Shown here: positions 48,536 through 57,689 of the stretch, in pieces
Position numbering within the stretch: the stretch's first letter is position 1
Layout of the letters: the number at the start of each line of letters is the position of its first letter
Source: an uncultured bacterium
GTDB taxonomy: Bacteria; Bacillota; Clostridia; Oscillospirales; Oscillospiraceae
Reading direction: 5' to 3'
Assembly (NCBI GenBank): GCA_947643715.1
Contig: CANRXB010000011.1
Location: 1-64,000 of the forward strand
DNA length: 64,000 nt
Program-made: the position numbers and the translations under genes
The notes under the pieces: generated by a model
Told to the model about the DNA's origin: nothing
The model's database searches: none
The model's input: only the letters and a program-made list of their open reading frames with translations

Positions 48536-48615
48536 GACGCGTCCCTCCCATCATGGCTTTCTTCCCGGCCCGCCGCCCACACGGCGGCAGATGACCGGCC
48601 TTTGCGATCTTTCAT
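48532..48615 (-). CDS. 27-codon leader ORF coupled to the AbrB gene
   Basis: ATG at 48615 follows a GGGGGAGC site; the stop overlaps the AbrB start codon (ATGA). The product (MKDRKGRSSAAVWAAGREES and seven more) is hydrophilic and not family-like. It may serve translational coupling or leader control rather than give a functional peptide. Confidence 0.4.
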   Translation of the reverse strand: MKDRKGRSSAAVWAAGREESHDGRDAS

Positions 48616-48700
48616 CCCATGCTCCCCCTTTCTAGACTGGACCAACAAATATAATTAGTATGATTTTTACAACTTATTATAACGTGGGGCACGGACGTTG

Positions 48701-50746
48701 TCAAGGGAGCGTGCGCGGCGGGGAACGGTCGTCCCCCCAGGAACGCGTTGAGGAGCGGCCTTCCGGCCGCTCCTCCAACCGGGGGGATATTTTTTTTGCC
48801 CCGGTGGCCGCAAAGCCCCCAACCCGCGTGTGTGCGCCCGTGCCGGGCCGCCGGCGGACGATCGACCACGCCAGCAGCGCCACCAGCGCGATGGCGACAA
48901 GGACCGCCGCCCCGGCGATGAACGTGAACTTGTTGGGGCTCATCAGCAGCTTCAACGGAGACCAGCTCGCCTCCACGATCTTGCGCCCGTCCGGCTGAGC
49001 GTACCGCTCGTCCATCTCCCCGCCCATGGACTGGAGATAGGAGGCGATGGCGTGCCACTCCTTCACCTCGTTCCCCTGAGGATCGTGGACGATATAGTCC
49101 TCCAGCGCATCCATATCGATGGGGGTCCCGTCGGCGTTCCGGGCCGTGATGGTGAGCAGGCCGAAAGAGGAGCTCTCCGCCGCCCCCAGCATCTGGCCGC
49201 AATAGAGCCCGGTGACCACCCGGTACAGCCGGTCGTCGTCGATGGCCTCGGTGCTGCCGTCGCTGCGGAGGAAGGAGGCCGCCGCCACCTTGTTGAAGAA
49301 CATCCGGTTGGTGTTGTAGTACGCCCCCACGCCGGAGTAGTACAGCCGGGCCGCAGGCATGAGCTGGGAGACGGACGCGTCCACCTCCAGCGCGTTCTTC
49401 ACGTCCGCACCGGTGAGGTAGACCGCCACCAGGGGATAGCCCGGCACCCCGTCCGCGCCGATCCCCAGGGACGCGGCGTTGAACACGTCGGACACCGTGA
49501 TGTCCCCCACGGCGAACGACTCCCGGACCACGCCGGAAGCGGTGAGCGCCAAATCTACCGGCTCTCCGGTGGCCTGTTCCACCGCCCATTTGTAGGCGTC
49601 CGACAGCAGATCGCCCAGGGTGGACTCGTGGCGGGTGGCATACAACTGGTCCACGCTCTCGAAGGGGTAGGGATTGTGGACCAGCACCTGGTCGAAGGAC
49701 ATATCGAACCGGCTCAAGTAGTTCTCGTCCACCTCTTCCTTGTACCCCTCCACCAGCCGGGCGATGCCGGGGTCGTCCTTCCAAGAGCCGTCGATGGGGA
49801 TGAGTTCGTAGCCGGTGAGCTCCGACTTGCCGTCGGGCCTGTAGTCCATGGTCACCAGGCCCAGGTTCTTGGAGTATTCCCCGGCGGACACGATCCAGGT
49901 GTCCCCTACTTGGATGGGCTGTGGCAGGGTGCTATGGGTATGGCCGGACACGATCAGGTGGATGCCGTCCACCTTTTGGGCCAGCTCATAGTCCTCGCCC
50001 TTCCCCTTGCTGTCGGTGCCCGAGTGGGACAGGCACACCACCAGGGGCTGGACACCGTTCTCCTCCCAGCACTTGGCCTTGGCCTCGTCCACCACCCGCT
50101 GGGCGACCTCGATCCGGTCGTGGAGCACCATGCCGGACATGGGGGCGCAAGCGTCGGAATCCAGGCCGAAGATGCCGAACAGGGCATACCAGACCCCGCC
50201 CCGTTCCATCAGCAGATAGTCGGACACGCCGTAGTCCCGGAAGGCGTCCCACACCGCCTGGCTGTCCGCGTCATAGCCCTCCTGGCCCTGCTCCGGGGGG
50301 AGGTAGTTGGCCTCCACGATGGCGGGCAGGGGGTCCCCGCTGGCCAGGGCAGCGTCGAGCATCCCCGCCAGCCCCGCCGGGCGGTAGTCATATTCGTGGT
50401 TGCCGAACGTGGCGGCGTCATACCCCAGCGCCCCCATCACCCGCAGCTCCAGGGCGGAATCGGCATAGGCGGTCTGGAACAAAGAGCCCATGGAGAAATC
50501 GCCGCCATCCACCAAGATGGCGTCCGGATAGGCGTCTTTCTGCCGGTCGATCGCCGTTTTCAGGCGGGCATAGCCGCCGTACTCCCTGCCGCTCTCGTCC
50601 ACGGCGGGGAGCAGATGGGAGTGCATGTCGTGGGTGAACAGGATCGTGGCCTGGGTGGTGGGGGCGTCCGCCAAGGCGGGCAGGACCAGCCCGACCGCCA
50701 GCAGCAGGGCCAGCAGCAGCCCATAGATGCGGTGCGATGATCTCAT
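48701..50746 (-). CDS. cell-surface 5'-nucleotidase (UshA-like)
   Basis: 681 residues from ATG 50746 with AAGGAG 8 bp upstream (GTG at 50755 is alternative). Signal peptide with LLLALLLAVGLVLPALA. The metallophosphatase domain has HDMHSHLLP, DGGDFSMGS, FGNHEYDY, LSHSGTD and VSGHTHST. The C-terminal 5'-nucleotidase domain (about 360-600) follows, with the substrate-binding phrase YYSGVGAYYNTN-like near 470. A final membrane helix (about 620-645) and basic tail anchor it. It would hydrolyse extracellular nucleotides for nucleoside and phosphate uptake. Confidence 0.92.
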   Translation of the reverse strand: MRSSHRIYGLLLALLLAVGLVLPALADAPTTQATILFTHDMHSHLLPAVDESGREYGGYARLKTAIDRQKDAYPDAILVDGGDFSMGSLFQTAYADSALELRVMGALGYDAATFGNHEYDYRPAGLAGMLDAALASGDPLPAIVEANYLPPEQGQEGYDADSQAVWDAFRDYGVSDYLLMERGGVWYALFGIFGLDSDACAPMSGMVLHDRIEVAQRVVDEAKAKCWEENGVQPLVVCLSHSGTDSKGKGEDYELAQKVDGIHLIVSGHTHSTLPQPIQVGDTWIVSAGEYSKNLGLVTMDYRPDGKSELTGYELIPIDGSWKDDPGIARLVEGYKEEVDENYLSRFDMSFDQVLVHNPYPFESVDQLYATRHESTLGDLLSDAYKWAVEQATGEPVDLALTASGVVRESFAVGDITVSDVFNAASLGIGADGVPGYPLVAVYLTGADVKNALEVDASVSQLMPAARLYYSGVGAYYNTNRMFFNKVAAASFLRSDGSTEAIDDDRLYRVVTGLYCGQMLGAAESSSFGLLTITARNADGTPIDMDALEDYIVHDPQGNEVKEWHAIASYLQSMGGEMDERYAQPDGRKIVEASWSPLKLLMSPNKFTFIAGAAVLVAIALVALLAWSIVRRRPGTGAHTRVGGFAATGAKKISPRLEERPEGRSSTRSWGDDRSPPRTLP

Positions 50747-50812
50747 AGGGGTCACTCCTTCACGTATCGGTGGGATATCCTTCTTATCTTGCCATATCTT
50801 CCGGGAGACGGC

Positions 50813-50839
50813 AAGGCCCTCCCGCTGGGGGAGGGCCTT
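50813..50839. terminator. hairpin upstream of the nucleotidase gene
   Basis: AAGGCCCTCCC with its complement and a short loop; one of two hairpins after the rhomboid-like gene. Confidence 0.5.
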
Positions 50840-50849
50840 GCCGCGCTCA

Positions 50850-50879
50850 CACAGGCGTCCCGCCGGCGGGACGCCTGTG
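50850..50879 (-). terminator. terminator of the rhomboid-like gene
   Basis: A 30-bp perfect palindrome (CACAGGCGTCCCGCC and complement) 6 bp beyond the stop at 50886. Confidence 0.6.
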
Positions 50880-50885
50880 CCGGTC

Positions 50886-51782
50886 TCAATGGATATGGAT
50901 ATGGTTGTTGATGTGGTCCGCGCAATAGCAATAGTAGCCGTCGCACTTGGAACAATAGCGGAACTCCATGTCGGGGTCGTCCTGGTCGGTGAGGCCGCAC
51001 ACCGCGCATTTGTGCAGATAGCCTCCCGTCTCCCGGGCCTTCTTCTCCGCCTGCTTCCGGGCCCGCTTGAAATCGATCACCTGCGGGTCCACCCGGCGGC
51101 GGGCGAAGCCCAGCTTCATGGACCAGAACGGCCAGGTGAAGATGAAATAGTTCACGAAGCTGGCCAGGGGGAACAGGGCGAAGGCCCACCAGCCCATCTG
51201 GCCGTACCGGATCACTTCCACCAGGATGAGCACTACATCCACCAGGGCCAGCCATTTCATCTTGATGGGCAGGACGAACATGAACAGCACCTGCGCCTCG
51301 CTATATAAGGTGGCGATCACCAGGAATATGGACAGGTTCAGGTAGTAGGCCAGGTTTATGGACGACAGTCCGGCCCGCTCCAGCAGGATCATCAGGCCGG
51401 ATTGGAACAGGGTCAGCGCCAGCGCGGACACGGCGGACAGCACCACCCCGCTGAGATAGAACAAGTTGAACTTGGCCGTGCCCCACTCCCGCTCCAGCAT
51501 CTGGCCCGTCCAATAGTAGACGTAGCAGCCCAGCAGCAGATAGAAGGGATTGGAGTTGTTGGGGGCCACGACGAAGGTCACGAGCCGCCAGACCTGGCCC
51601 CGGAGGATGTCCGGGCCCCAAAAGCACAACAGGCTACTGAACATCCCTCTGGAGAACAGGTCCAGGAAGAACACGATCACTTGGGCGATCCCGATGTACA
51701 GCATCAGGTTCGATATGCCGAAGCGGGGGTGCTTGGCACAAAAGCGGTCGATGAGGCCAGGATGATCGTTTCGATATATCAC
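50886..51782 (-). CDS. rhomboid-like membrane protein with C-terminal zinc ribbon
   Basis: 298 residues from a GTG at 51782 with GGAGG 8 bp before it. Six membrane helices are predicted (about 20-210). The early loop GQVWRLVTFVVAPNNSNPF matches the L1 region of rhomboid/Der1-like proteins, but the Gly-x-Ser catalytic motif of rhomboid proteases is not evident, so it may be a pseudoprotease. The cytosolic tail has a zinc ribbon: HKCAVCGL (CxxC), YCSKCDGYYCYCADH. The related Clostridia proteins have no known function. Confidence 0.75.
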   Translation of the reverse strand: MIYRNDHPGLIDRFCAKHPRFGISNLMLYIGIAQVIVFFLDLFSRGMFSSLLCFWGPDILRGQVWRLVTFVVAPNNSNPFYLLLGCYVYYWTGQMLEREWGTAKFNLFYLSGVVLSAVSALALTLFQSGLMILLERAGLSSINLAYYLNLSIFLVIATLYSEAQVLFMFVLPIKMKWLALVDVVLILVEVIRYGQMGWWAFALFPLASFVNYFIFTWPFWSMKLGFARRRVDPQVIDFKRARKQAEKKARETGGYLHKCAVCGLTDQDDPDMEFRYCSKCDGYYCYCADHINNHIHIH

Positions 51783-51859
51783 GAGAGACGCCTCCTTAGA
51801 TACGGGCTTTGACAGCATTATAGCCCGTGTGGTGGGAAAAGTAATCAATAAACTGTGAA

Positions 51860-53014
51860 TCATTTGCAGGGATGGCAAGACCGCCCTGCGCGCTGGAGCA
51901 TCACCGGGCTGCTGGTCCATTCGATCCCGCAGGGGCCGGGCCCCCGCCGGCACAGCTGGTAGAAGTCCGTACACCGGGCCTCCAGCTCCAGCAAGGGCAT
52001 CCCCCGGCCGTGGGCGGGCTTGGCGATCACCGGCAGCGCGGCCTTGTCCCGCATCTCCCGCAGCACCTCCCGGCCGCGCTCGTTGGCCCCCAGGACGCGC
52101 AGATAGGGGGGACGGCCGGGCCGGTCGGCTTCCCTCAGCCCCAGCGCCCCCCACAGCGCCATGCGCCGGATGCGGGCATGGGCGTACCGCTTGGTCTTGG
52201 CCAGGGCGTATACCTCCTCCAGCGTCCGGCCCCGGCGCACGGCCTGATACAGCCGGTCGGTCAGTCCGCCATTGCCGTCGGGCAGCGCCCGGAAGTCCTC
52301 CAGCGTCATGGCCCGCAGCCGGGCCAACGCGGCCCGTTCGCCAAAGCTCAGGCTGGCCAGGTCGTCCGAGCCCGCCCCGTCGGCCAGCATCCGCTCCCGC
52401 AGCCAGGAGGCGGAGGGGTACTGAGGGTGCCCGCCCTCATCATGTCCGGCCCCCGCCCGGAGGACGGTCATGGGGCGGATGGAGCTCCCCAGCACGCTCA
52501 GGGCCCGGAGATACTCCACGCCCAGGTTGCCGTTCGGCTGTGAGAGCAGGCCGGCCGGCTCCTCCCCCAGCAGCTCCCGCACCGCCGCCTGACGGCAGAC
52601 GGCGAAGGACAGCCCCTGGTCCAAAAACCGGCGCAGCATGGCCTGATAGGCCGTGCTGTCCAGACAGGCGGCCACCTTCTGCAGCCCGTCCACATCGTCG
52701 CGCTCGCTGCCGAAGGAGATGTGGCCCACCACGCCCGTGGCCTCCAGGAGCCCTACCGCCCCCCGGGCGAACCCCTCCGCCGAGGAGACCGCCCAGACGG
52801 TGGGCAGCTCCAGCACCAGGTCCACGCCCCCCTCCAGGGCCGCTCTGGCCCTGGTCCATTTGTCCAGCACGGCGCAGTCCCCCCGCTGCACGAAATTGCC
52901 GCTCATGACCGCGACGACCGCGCATCCGCCCAGACGGCGGCGGGTCTCCCGCACATGATGGGCATGTCCGGCATGAAAAGGATTGTACTCCGCCACTATG
53001 CCCACCACCGTCAT
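51860..53014 (-). CDS. tmcAL: tRNA(Met) cytidine acetate ligase
   Basis: 384 residues. N-terminal nucleotidyltransferase fold with GIVAEYNPFHAGHAHHVRET, AVMSGNFVQRGDCAV and LELPTVWAVSSAEGFARG, the YlbM/TmcAL signatures. The enzyme activates acetate with ATP and acetylates the wobble cytidine of elongator tRNA-Met. It lies head to head with acetate kinase, a frequent pairing in Firmicutes and consistent with shared use of acetate. Confidence 0.93.
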   Translation of the reverse strand: MTVVGIVAEYNPFHAGHAHHVRETRRRLGGCAVVAVMSGNFVQRGDCAVLDKWTRARAALEGGVDLVLELPTVWAVSSAEGFARGAVGLLEATGVVGHISFGSERDDVDGLQKVAACLDSTAYQAMLRRFLDQGLSFAVCRQAAVRELLGEEPAGLLSQPNGNLGVEYLRALSVLGSSIRPMTVLRAGAGHDEGGHPQYPSASWLRERMLADGAGSDDLASLSFGERAALARLRAMTLEDFRALPDGNGGLTDRLYQAVRRGRTLEEVYALAKTKRYAHARIRRMALWGALGLREADRPGRPPYLRVLGANERGREVLREMRDKAALPVIAKPAHGRGMPLLELEARCTDFYQLCRRGPGPCGIEWTSSPVMLQRAGRSCHPCK

Positions 53015-53093
53015 CCGGAGGCCCTCCCTTCGATCCGATCGTTCCCTGCGGGGCGCCCGCTCCGGGCCCTTTTGTCAAAAACGAGAAAAATGC

Positions 53094-53122
53094 TTGCGAT
53101 ATTGCCGCCAGCGTAGTATAAT
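53094..53122 (+). promoter_or_regulatory. sigma-A promoter of ackA
   Basis: TTGCGA (53094-53099), 17-bp spacer, perfect TATAAT (53117-53122). Confidence 0.75.
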
Positions 53123-53279
53123 ATGTCTGTCTATAGGACCGTCCAATGATCTTAGCGGCTTTGGCCGTCCCCATGATGCCCCATTATATACACTGGCCAC
53201 GCCAAAGTAAAGACCCGATCGTCCCAGTCATCTCAAGGGACCGCAGCGCGCGCGGCCCAAAGCAAAAGGAGTGCGGAAC

Positions 53280-54473
53280 ATGAAAGTCCTCGTGATCAAT
53301 GCCGGTAGTTCTTCCCTGAAATATCAGCTGCTCGACACCAACAGCCAGGAGGTTCTGGCCAAGGGTCTGTGCGAGCGCATCGGGATCGACGGCAAGTTCA
53401 CCTATAAGGCCCCCGGCAAACCCACCGTGGACGCTGCGGACGTGGCCATGCCCACCCATGCCGAAGCCATCCAGGCGGTGCTGGCCGCCCTGGTCGATCC
53501 CCTGGGCGGCGTCATCTCCTCCATGAGCGAGATCGACGCCGTGGGCCACCGCGTGGTCCACGGCGGGGAGACCTTCGCCCGCTCCGTCAGGATCGACGAC
53601 CGGGTGATGGCCGCCCTGGAGGAGAACGTCCCCTTGGCCCCCCTGCACAACCCCGCCAACATCACCGGCATCAAGGCGTGCACCGCCGTCATGGGCCCCG
53701 GCGTGCCCCAAGTGGCGGTGTTCGACACCGCCTTCCACCAGACCATGCCCCCCGTGGCCTATGTCTATCCCCTGCCCTACGAGTATTACCAGCAGGACAA
53801 GGTGCGCCGCTACGGCTTCCACGGCACCAGCCACCGCTACGTCACCCACCGGGCTGCCGACATGCTGGGCAAGCCCATCGAGGCGTTGAAGCTCATCTCC
53901 TGCCACCTGGGCAACGGCTCGTCCATCGCCGCGGTGTCCGGCGGGAAGAGCGTGGACACCTCCATGGGCTTCACCCCCCTGGCCGGACTGCCTATGGGCA
54001 CCCGTTCCGGCGACCTGGACGCAGGCGTGCTGGAGTACCTGATGAGCCGGCATGGCATGGACATCAAGGAGATGGTCAGCGTGCTCAACAAGAAGTCGGG
54101 CGTGCTGGGCGTGTCCGGCGTGTCCTCCGACTTCCGGGACCTGTGCGCGGCCCGGGACAGCGGCAACGATCGGGTGGCCCTGGCCCTGGATATGTTCAAC
54201 TACGGCGTGAAGAAGTACATCGGCGCGTATGCCGCCGCCATGGGCGGGGTGGACGCGATCATCTTCACCGCCGGCGTGGGCGAGAACGACGCCGATCAGC
54301 GCATGGCCATCGCCTCCGGCCTGGAGTTCATGGGTGTGAAGATGGATCCCGACGCCAATGCCATCCGGGGCAAGGAGGCCATCATCTCCGCCATCGATTC
54401 CAAGGTGAAGGTGCTGCTCATCCCCACCAACGAGGAGCTGATGATCGCCCTGGATACGGCAGAGCTGGCGTGA
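53280..54473 (+). CDS. ackA: acetate kinase
   Basis: 397 residues from ATG 53280 with AAAGGAG upstream. It converts acetyl phosphate and ADP into acetate and ATP. Motifs: VLVINAGSSSLKYQLLD at the N-terminus, GHRVVHGGETF, FDTAFHQTMP, RYGFHGTSHRYV, SCHLGNGSSIAAV, and FTAGVGEN near the C-terminus. Full length and intact. pta, its usual partner, is not next to it. Confidence 0.98.
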   Translation: MKVLVINAGSSSLKYQLLDTNSQEVLAKGLCERIGIDGKFTYKAPGKPTVDAADVAMPTHAEAIQAVLAALVDPLGGVISSMSEIDAVGHRVVHGGETFARSVRIDDRVMAALEENVPLAPLHNPANITGIKACTAVMGPGVPQVAVFDTAFHQTMPPVAYVYPLPYEYYQQDKVRRYGFHGTSHRYVTHRAADMLGKPIEALKLISCHLGNGSSIAAVSGGKSVDTSMGFTPLAGLPMGTRSGDLDAGVLEYLMSRHGMDIKEMVSVLNKKSGVLGVSGVSSDFRDLCAARDSGNDRVALALDMFNYGVKKYIGAYAAAMGGVDAIIFTAGVGENDADQRMAIASGLEFMGVKMDPDANAIRGKEAIISAIDSKVKVLLIPTNEELMIALDTAELA

Positions 54474-54490
54474 CCGTACACACGGCAAAA

Positions 54491-54528
54491 AGAGGACCGG
54501 CGGAGCGATGCTCCGCCGGTCCTCTTTT
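54491..54528 (+). terminator. terminator of ackA
   Basis: AGAGGACCGGCGGAGC with exact complement, ending CCTCTTTTCC, 18 bp beyond the stop. Confidence 0.88.
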
Positions 54529-54614
54529 CCATGCGCCCGCGTCCTCTTCGGCACGGCAGGGACGCACGCCATAAAAACAGCACCGGGACCTCCGCTCCCC
54601 CATGCCGTAAGCGA

Positions 54615-54644
54615 GAGGGAGCGGGCCGAAAGGCCCGCCCCCTC
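54615..54644 (-). terminator. hairpin downstream of the flagellin gene
   Basis: GAGGGAGCGGGCC/GGCCCGCCCCCTC with a 4-nt loop, 87 bp after the flagellin stop. No T run. Confidence 0.5.
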
Positions 54645-54730
54645 GTTTGTGCGCTCTCGTGCCGCTCACGACGGCTCGGACGCTCCTTGTCGTCACGCTC
54701 CGATCGGCCGCGCGGCTATCGCCGCGCTTC

Positions 54731-57553
54731 TTACTGCAGGAGCTGCAGCACGCCCTGGGGCACCTGATTGGCCTGGGCCAGCATGGCCTGGGCGGACTGG
54801 ATCAGGATGTTGTTCTTGGTGTAGGCCATCATCTCGGCGGCCACGTCGGTGTCGCGGATGGTGGACTCGGCGTCCTGGATGTTCTCCGTCATGACGCTCA
54901 GGTTGTTGATGGTGTGGTCCAGACGGTTCTGGGTCGCGCCCAGGGTGCCGCGCACGTCGGACACGTAGTTGATCGCGGACTTGATCTTGTCGATGGCCGC
55001 GGCGGCGTCCTCCTGGTTGTCGATGCGGATGTCGCCGATGCCCATGTCCGCGGTGTGCATGTTGTAGATGGACACGGTCATCTTGTTGAAGTCCTCGGCG
55101 GTATCGCCGATCTGGAGGGTCAGGCCGCTGGTGCCGCCGTCGAACTTGACGGTGGGCGTGACGATCTTGTTGGTCTCACCGTCCACCAGGCCGCGCACGG
55201 TGACCTTGCCGTTCTCATCCACGGTGACGCTGGCATCGTTCTGGCCGTTGGCCAGCTTGGCCAGGGCGCTGCCCAGGCTGGAGGCGGTTTCCTTGGAGAA
55301 GTCTGCCACTTCGATGGTCAGGTTGGCCTTGTCGGTGGCCTTGCCGCCCTTGTCGATGAACTCATAGGTCTGACCGTTGATGGTGACGGTGGAGCCAGCC
55401 TGCATCTTCTTGGGATCCAGGGTGAACTCGATCTGGGTGGTCTTGTCGCCGCTGGCGGAGGCGCTGACGGCCTGGGCAGTGGAGCCCACCTTCTTGGTGG
55501 CCACGGTGACCTTGCCGTTGGAGGCGGTGATCTTATAATCGGTGTCGCCCAGATCGCCCTTGATGGCGTTGGCCAGGGCCTTGGCAGCGGAGGAGAGGTC
55601 GCTGATGTCGTCCACCACCACAGCCTTGTTCTGGCCGTTGGACACGTCGGAGGCGCTCTTGACCAGCTCGTACTTCTGGCCGTTCACTTCCACGACCGCG
55701 CCGTAGGACACACCTTCGCTCAGGGTGATGGTGGAGTCGGCGGAGGTCTTTTGATCGCCGTTCTTCAGCGAGGAAGAGATGGCCGCAGCGTCGCCGTTGG
55801 TCAGGGTCAGGCCGGTGATCTGGCTGGCCATGGTGCCCTTGGCGTTGCTCACGAACTTCTCGCCACCGGCGGTGGCGTCGATCTTGATCTCCGCGTTGTC
55901 GCCGAAGATGTCGGAGCCCTTGGCCGGTTTGACCTCGTTGCCGTCCTTGTCTTTCAGGGCCACAGAGAAGCTGTCGCTCTCCAGCAGGGCCTTCAGGTTG
56001 TTGATCGTCTCGTTGTAGGTCTTGCCCACCTGGAAGTCCTTGCCCGCCTCCACGTCGAACTTGAAGGTGCGGCCGTCGGTCAGCTTGCCCTCGATGGTCA
56101 GCTTGTCGCCGTTGGAGAGGTTAGGCGAACCACCAGTATCCAGATTCAACGTGTACTCCTGCGCCTTGGCAGCGGTGCCGGAAGCTGTGCCAGCGGCAGC
56201 GGCAGCAGATTTCGTAGCTCCATCGGGCTTGGTGTTGGTGATCTTGATCTCCGCAGCAGTGGCAGTGGCGGAGATATCCACAAGGCCGCTCTTCTGAGTC
56301 AATTGCAGACCATAGGCGGTGGTGGCGGTCGGAAGGCCCGCGGCTGTGAACAGATCGCTGAACTTGATTTTGCTCTCGTCGATGAAGGTGCTGTCATCAT
56401 CGGTGAAGACCGCTTTGTCACTGTTCAGGAACTTGATCAGCTCGTTACCCGTAGCCTTGTTCGTGTCTTTGATGTCAAAATCGACGCCAGCCACAGCAGT
56501 GAGTGTCGCTGTGGTATTGCCGATCTTGACATCGAAAGTGATACGGTCACCGGCACTGATGTTGATACCGCCGCCAGCGCCGTCCTCGAACATCTTGTCG
56601 AATTTTGCGACGCCAGCGGTAGAGTCTGCGGCGGCGGTCGTCGTATTGTCGAAATCACTGGTCGCCTTGGAATCGGCGATCACGGCATTGGTCACGGTGC
56701 TGGTGATAGGCTCAGTGTCGCTGTTGGCGGCGGTCTTGTTGCCCTCGATCTTACTGGTCAGGACGACGGAGCTGCCGTCGGTGGTGATATCGAAGTGCTT
56801 AGAGACGTCAGCATTCGCCTTCAACGCCTTCATGATATTGGTGGCCTGCTCCTCCAGCGTGGTGCCATGCGCGATGACCCCGGCTGTCTTGCCAGGAGTG
56901 ACAGTGCCCGCGCTGTCAGCATAAGTCAGCACCAAGTTGCCGCCGAGGTCCGCAGCAGCCTGCCCGCCGAAGGTGAGCGTCAAAGTGTCGCCGTCGCTGA
57001 GGGCGCTATCCAGATTGATGGTGTACACGCCGTTGGAGCCGCCGCCGTTGGTGCCCTGCACCACTTCCACGCCCTTGGCCATGTCGATCTGGCTGACGTC
57101 GATGCCGGTGGCGGTGATGTCAGCGCCGGACAGGGAGCCGTCGAACAGCTTGATGCCGTTGAAGTTGGCGCTGTCGGCGATGCGGTTGATCTCGGTGCGC
57201 AGCTGGTCCATCTCCTTCTGGAGCTGGAAACGGTCGGTGTCGTTGTCATAGGTGCCGTTGGCGGACTGCGTGGCCAGCTCCACCATGCGGTTGAGCATGT
57301 CGTGGACCTCGGTCAGAGCGCCCTCGGCGGTCTGCACCAGGGAGATGCCGTCCTTGGCGTTCTTCTGGGCGGTCTCCAAGCCGGTGATCTGGGCGCGCAT
57401 CTTCTCGGAGATGGCCAGACCAGCGGCGTCGTCGCCCGCGCGGTTGATGCGGTAGCCGGAGGAGAGCTTCTCCAGGTTCTTCTTCATCGCAGCCACGTTG
57501 TTGGTGTAGTTGCGGTAGGCGTTCATCGCCATAATATTGTGTTGGATCCTCAT
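54731..57553 (-). CDS. very large flagellin
   Basis: 940 residues from ATG 57553 (MRIQHNIMAMNAYR) behind GGAAGGAG. The conserved N-terminal D0/D1 part (1-140: NLEKLSSGYRINRAGDDAAG, SLVQTAEGALTEVHDMLNRM) and the C-terminal part (about 850-940: NYVSDVRGTLGATQNRLDHT, TKNNILIQSAQAMLAQANQV, ending PQGVLQLLQ) are intact. Between them is about 700 residues of variable, Ala/Thr/Asp-rich beta-repeat domains exposed on the filament. Typical flagellins have 270-500 residues. No HExxH protease motif is seen. It is preceded by its own sigma-28-like promoter and by csrA and a TnpB-like repressor candidate. Confidence 0.96.
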   Translation of the reverse strand: MRIQHNIMAMNAYRNYTNNVAAMKKNLEKLSSGYRINRAGDDAAGLAISEKMRAQITGLETAQKNAKDGISLVQTAEGALTEVHDMLNRMVELATQSANGTYDNDTDRFQLQKEMDQLRTEINRIADSANFNGIKLFDGSLSGADITATGIDVSQIDMAKGVEVVQGTNGGGSNGVYTINLDSALSDGDTLTLTFGGQAAADLGGNLVLTYADSAGTVTPGKTAGVIAHGTTLEEQATNIMKALKANADVSKHFDITTDGSSVVLTSKIEGNKTAANSDTEPITSTVTNAVIADSKATSDFDNTTTAAADSTAGVAKFDKMFEDGAGGGINISAGDRITFDVKIGNTTATLTAVAGVDFDIKDTNKATGNELIKFLNSDKAVFTDDDSTFIDESKIKFSDLFTAAGLPTATTAYGLQLTQKSGLVDISATATAAEIKITNTKPDGATKSAAAAAGTASGTAAKAQEYTLNLDTGGSPNLSNGDKLTIEGKLTDGRTFKFDVEAGKDFQVGKTYNETINNLKALLESDSFSVALKDKDGNEVKPAKGSDIFGDNAEIKIDATAGGEKFVSNAKGTMASQITGLTLTNGDAAAISSSLKNGDQKTSADSTITLSEGVSYGAVVEVNGQKYELVKSASDVSNGQNKAVVVDDISDLSSAAKALANAIKGDLGDTDYKITASNGKVTVATKKVGSTAQAVSASASGDKTTQIEFTLDPKKMQAGSTVTINGQTYEFIDKGGKATDKANLTIEVADFSKETASSLGSALAKLANGQNDASVTVDENGKVTVRGLVDGETNKIVTPTVKFDGGTSGLTLQIGDTAEDFNKMTVSIYNMHTADMGIGDIRIDNQEDAAAAIDKIKSAINYVSDVRGTLGATQNRLDHTINNLSVMTENIQDAESTIRDTDVAAEMMAYTKNNILIQSAQAMLAQANQVPQGVLQLLQ

Positions 57554-57557
57554 TTTA

Positions 57558-57575
57558 TTGACTCCTTCCAATCAA
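57558..57575 (-). promoter_or_regulatory. hairpin with GGA loop over the flagellin ribosome site
   Basis: In the mRNA, TTGAT and GTCAA pair (four Watson-Crick pairs and one wobble) around the 8-nt loop TGGAAGGA, which contains the Shine-Dalgarno and two GGA motifs. It is the shape preferred by CsrA, whose gene is directly upstream. Confidence 0.6.
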
Positions 57576-57639
57576 ATGAATTTTTTTGAGAGGTCTCGGT
57601 GCGCCGGCGCGTCCATGCCCCGGCAAGATGCGGTGCGCC

Positions 57640-57665
57640 GTATCGTCCCTGCTCCGTGGCCTTTG
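57640..57665 (-). promoter_or_regulatory. sigma-28 (SigD)-like flagellin promoter
   Basis: On the minus strand: CAAA (57662-57665), 14-bp spacer, GACGATAC (57640-57647), compared with the consensus TAAA-N15-GCCGATAA. It sits between csrA and flagellin and gives a leader of about 80 nt. Confidence 0.5.
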
Positions 57666-57689
57666 GTGCGGGGACCGTCCAGCGCGGGA

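Noticed and set aside
54647-57589. A 980-codon plus-strand open frame opposite flagellin
   Set aside because: Low-complexity Gly/Val/Leu/His product, exact antisense of the flagellin gene, no ribosome site or promoter.
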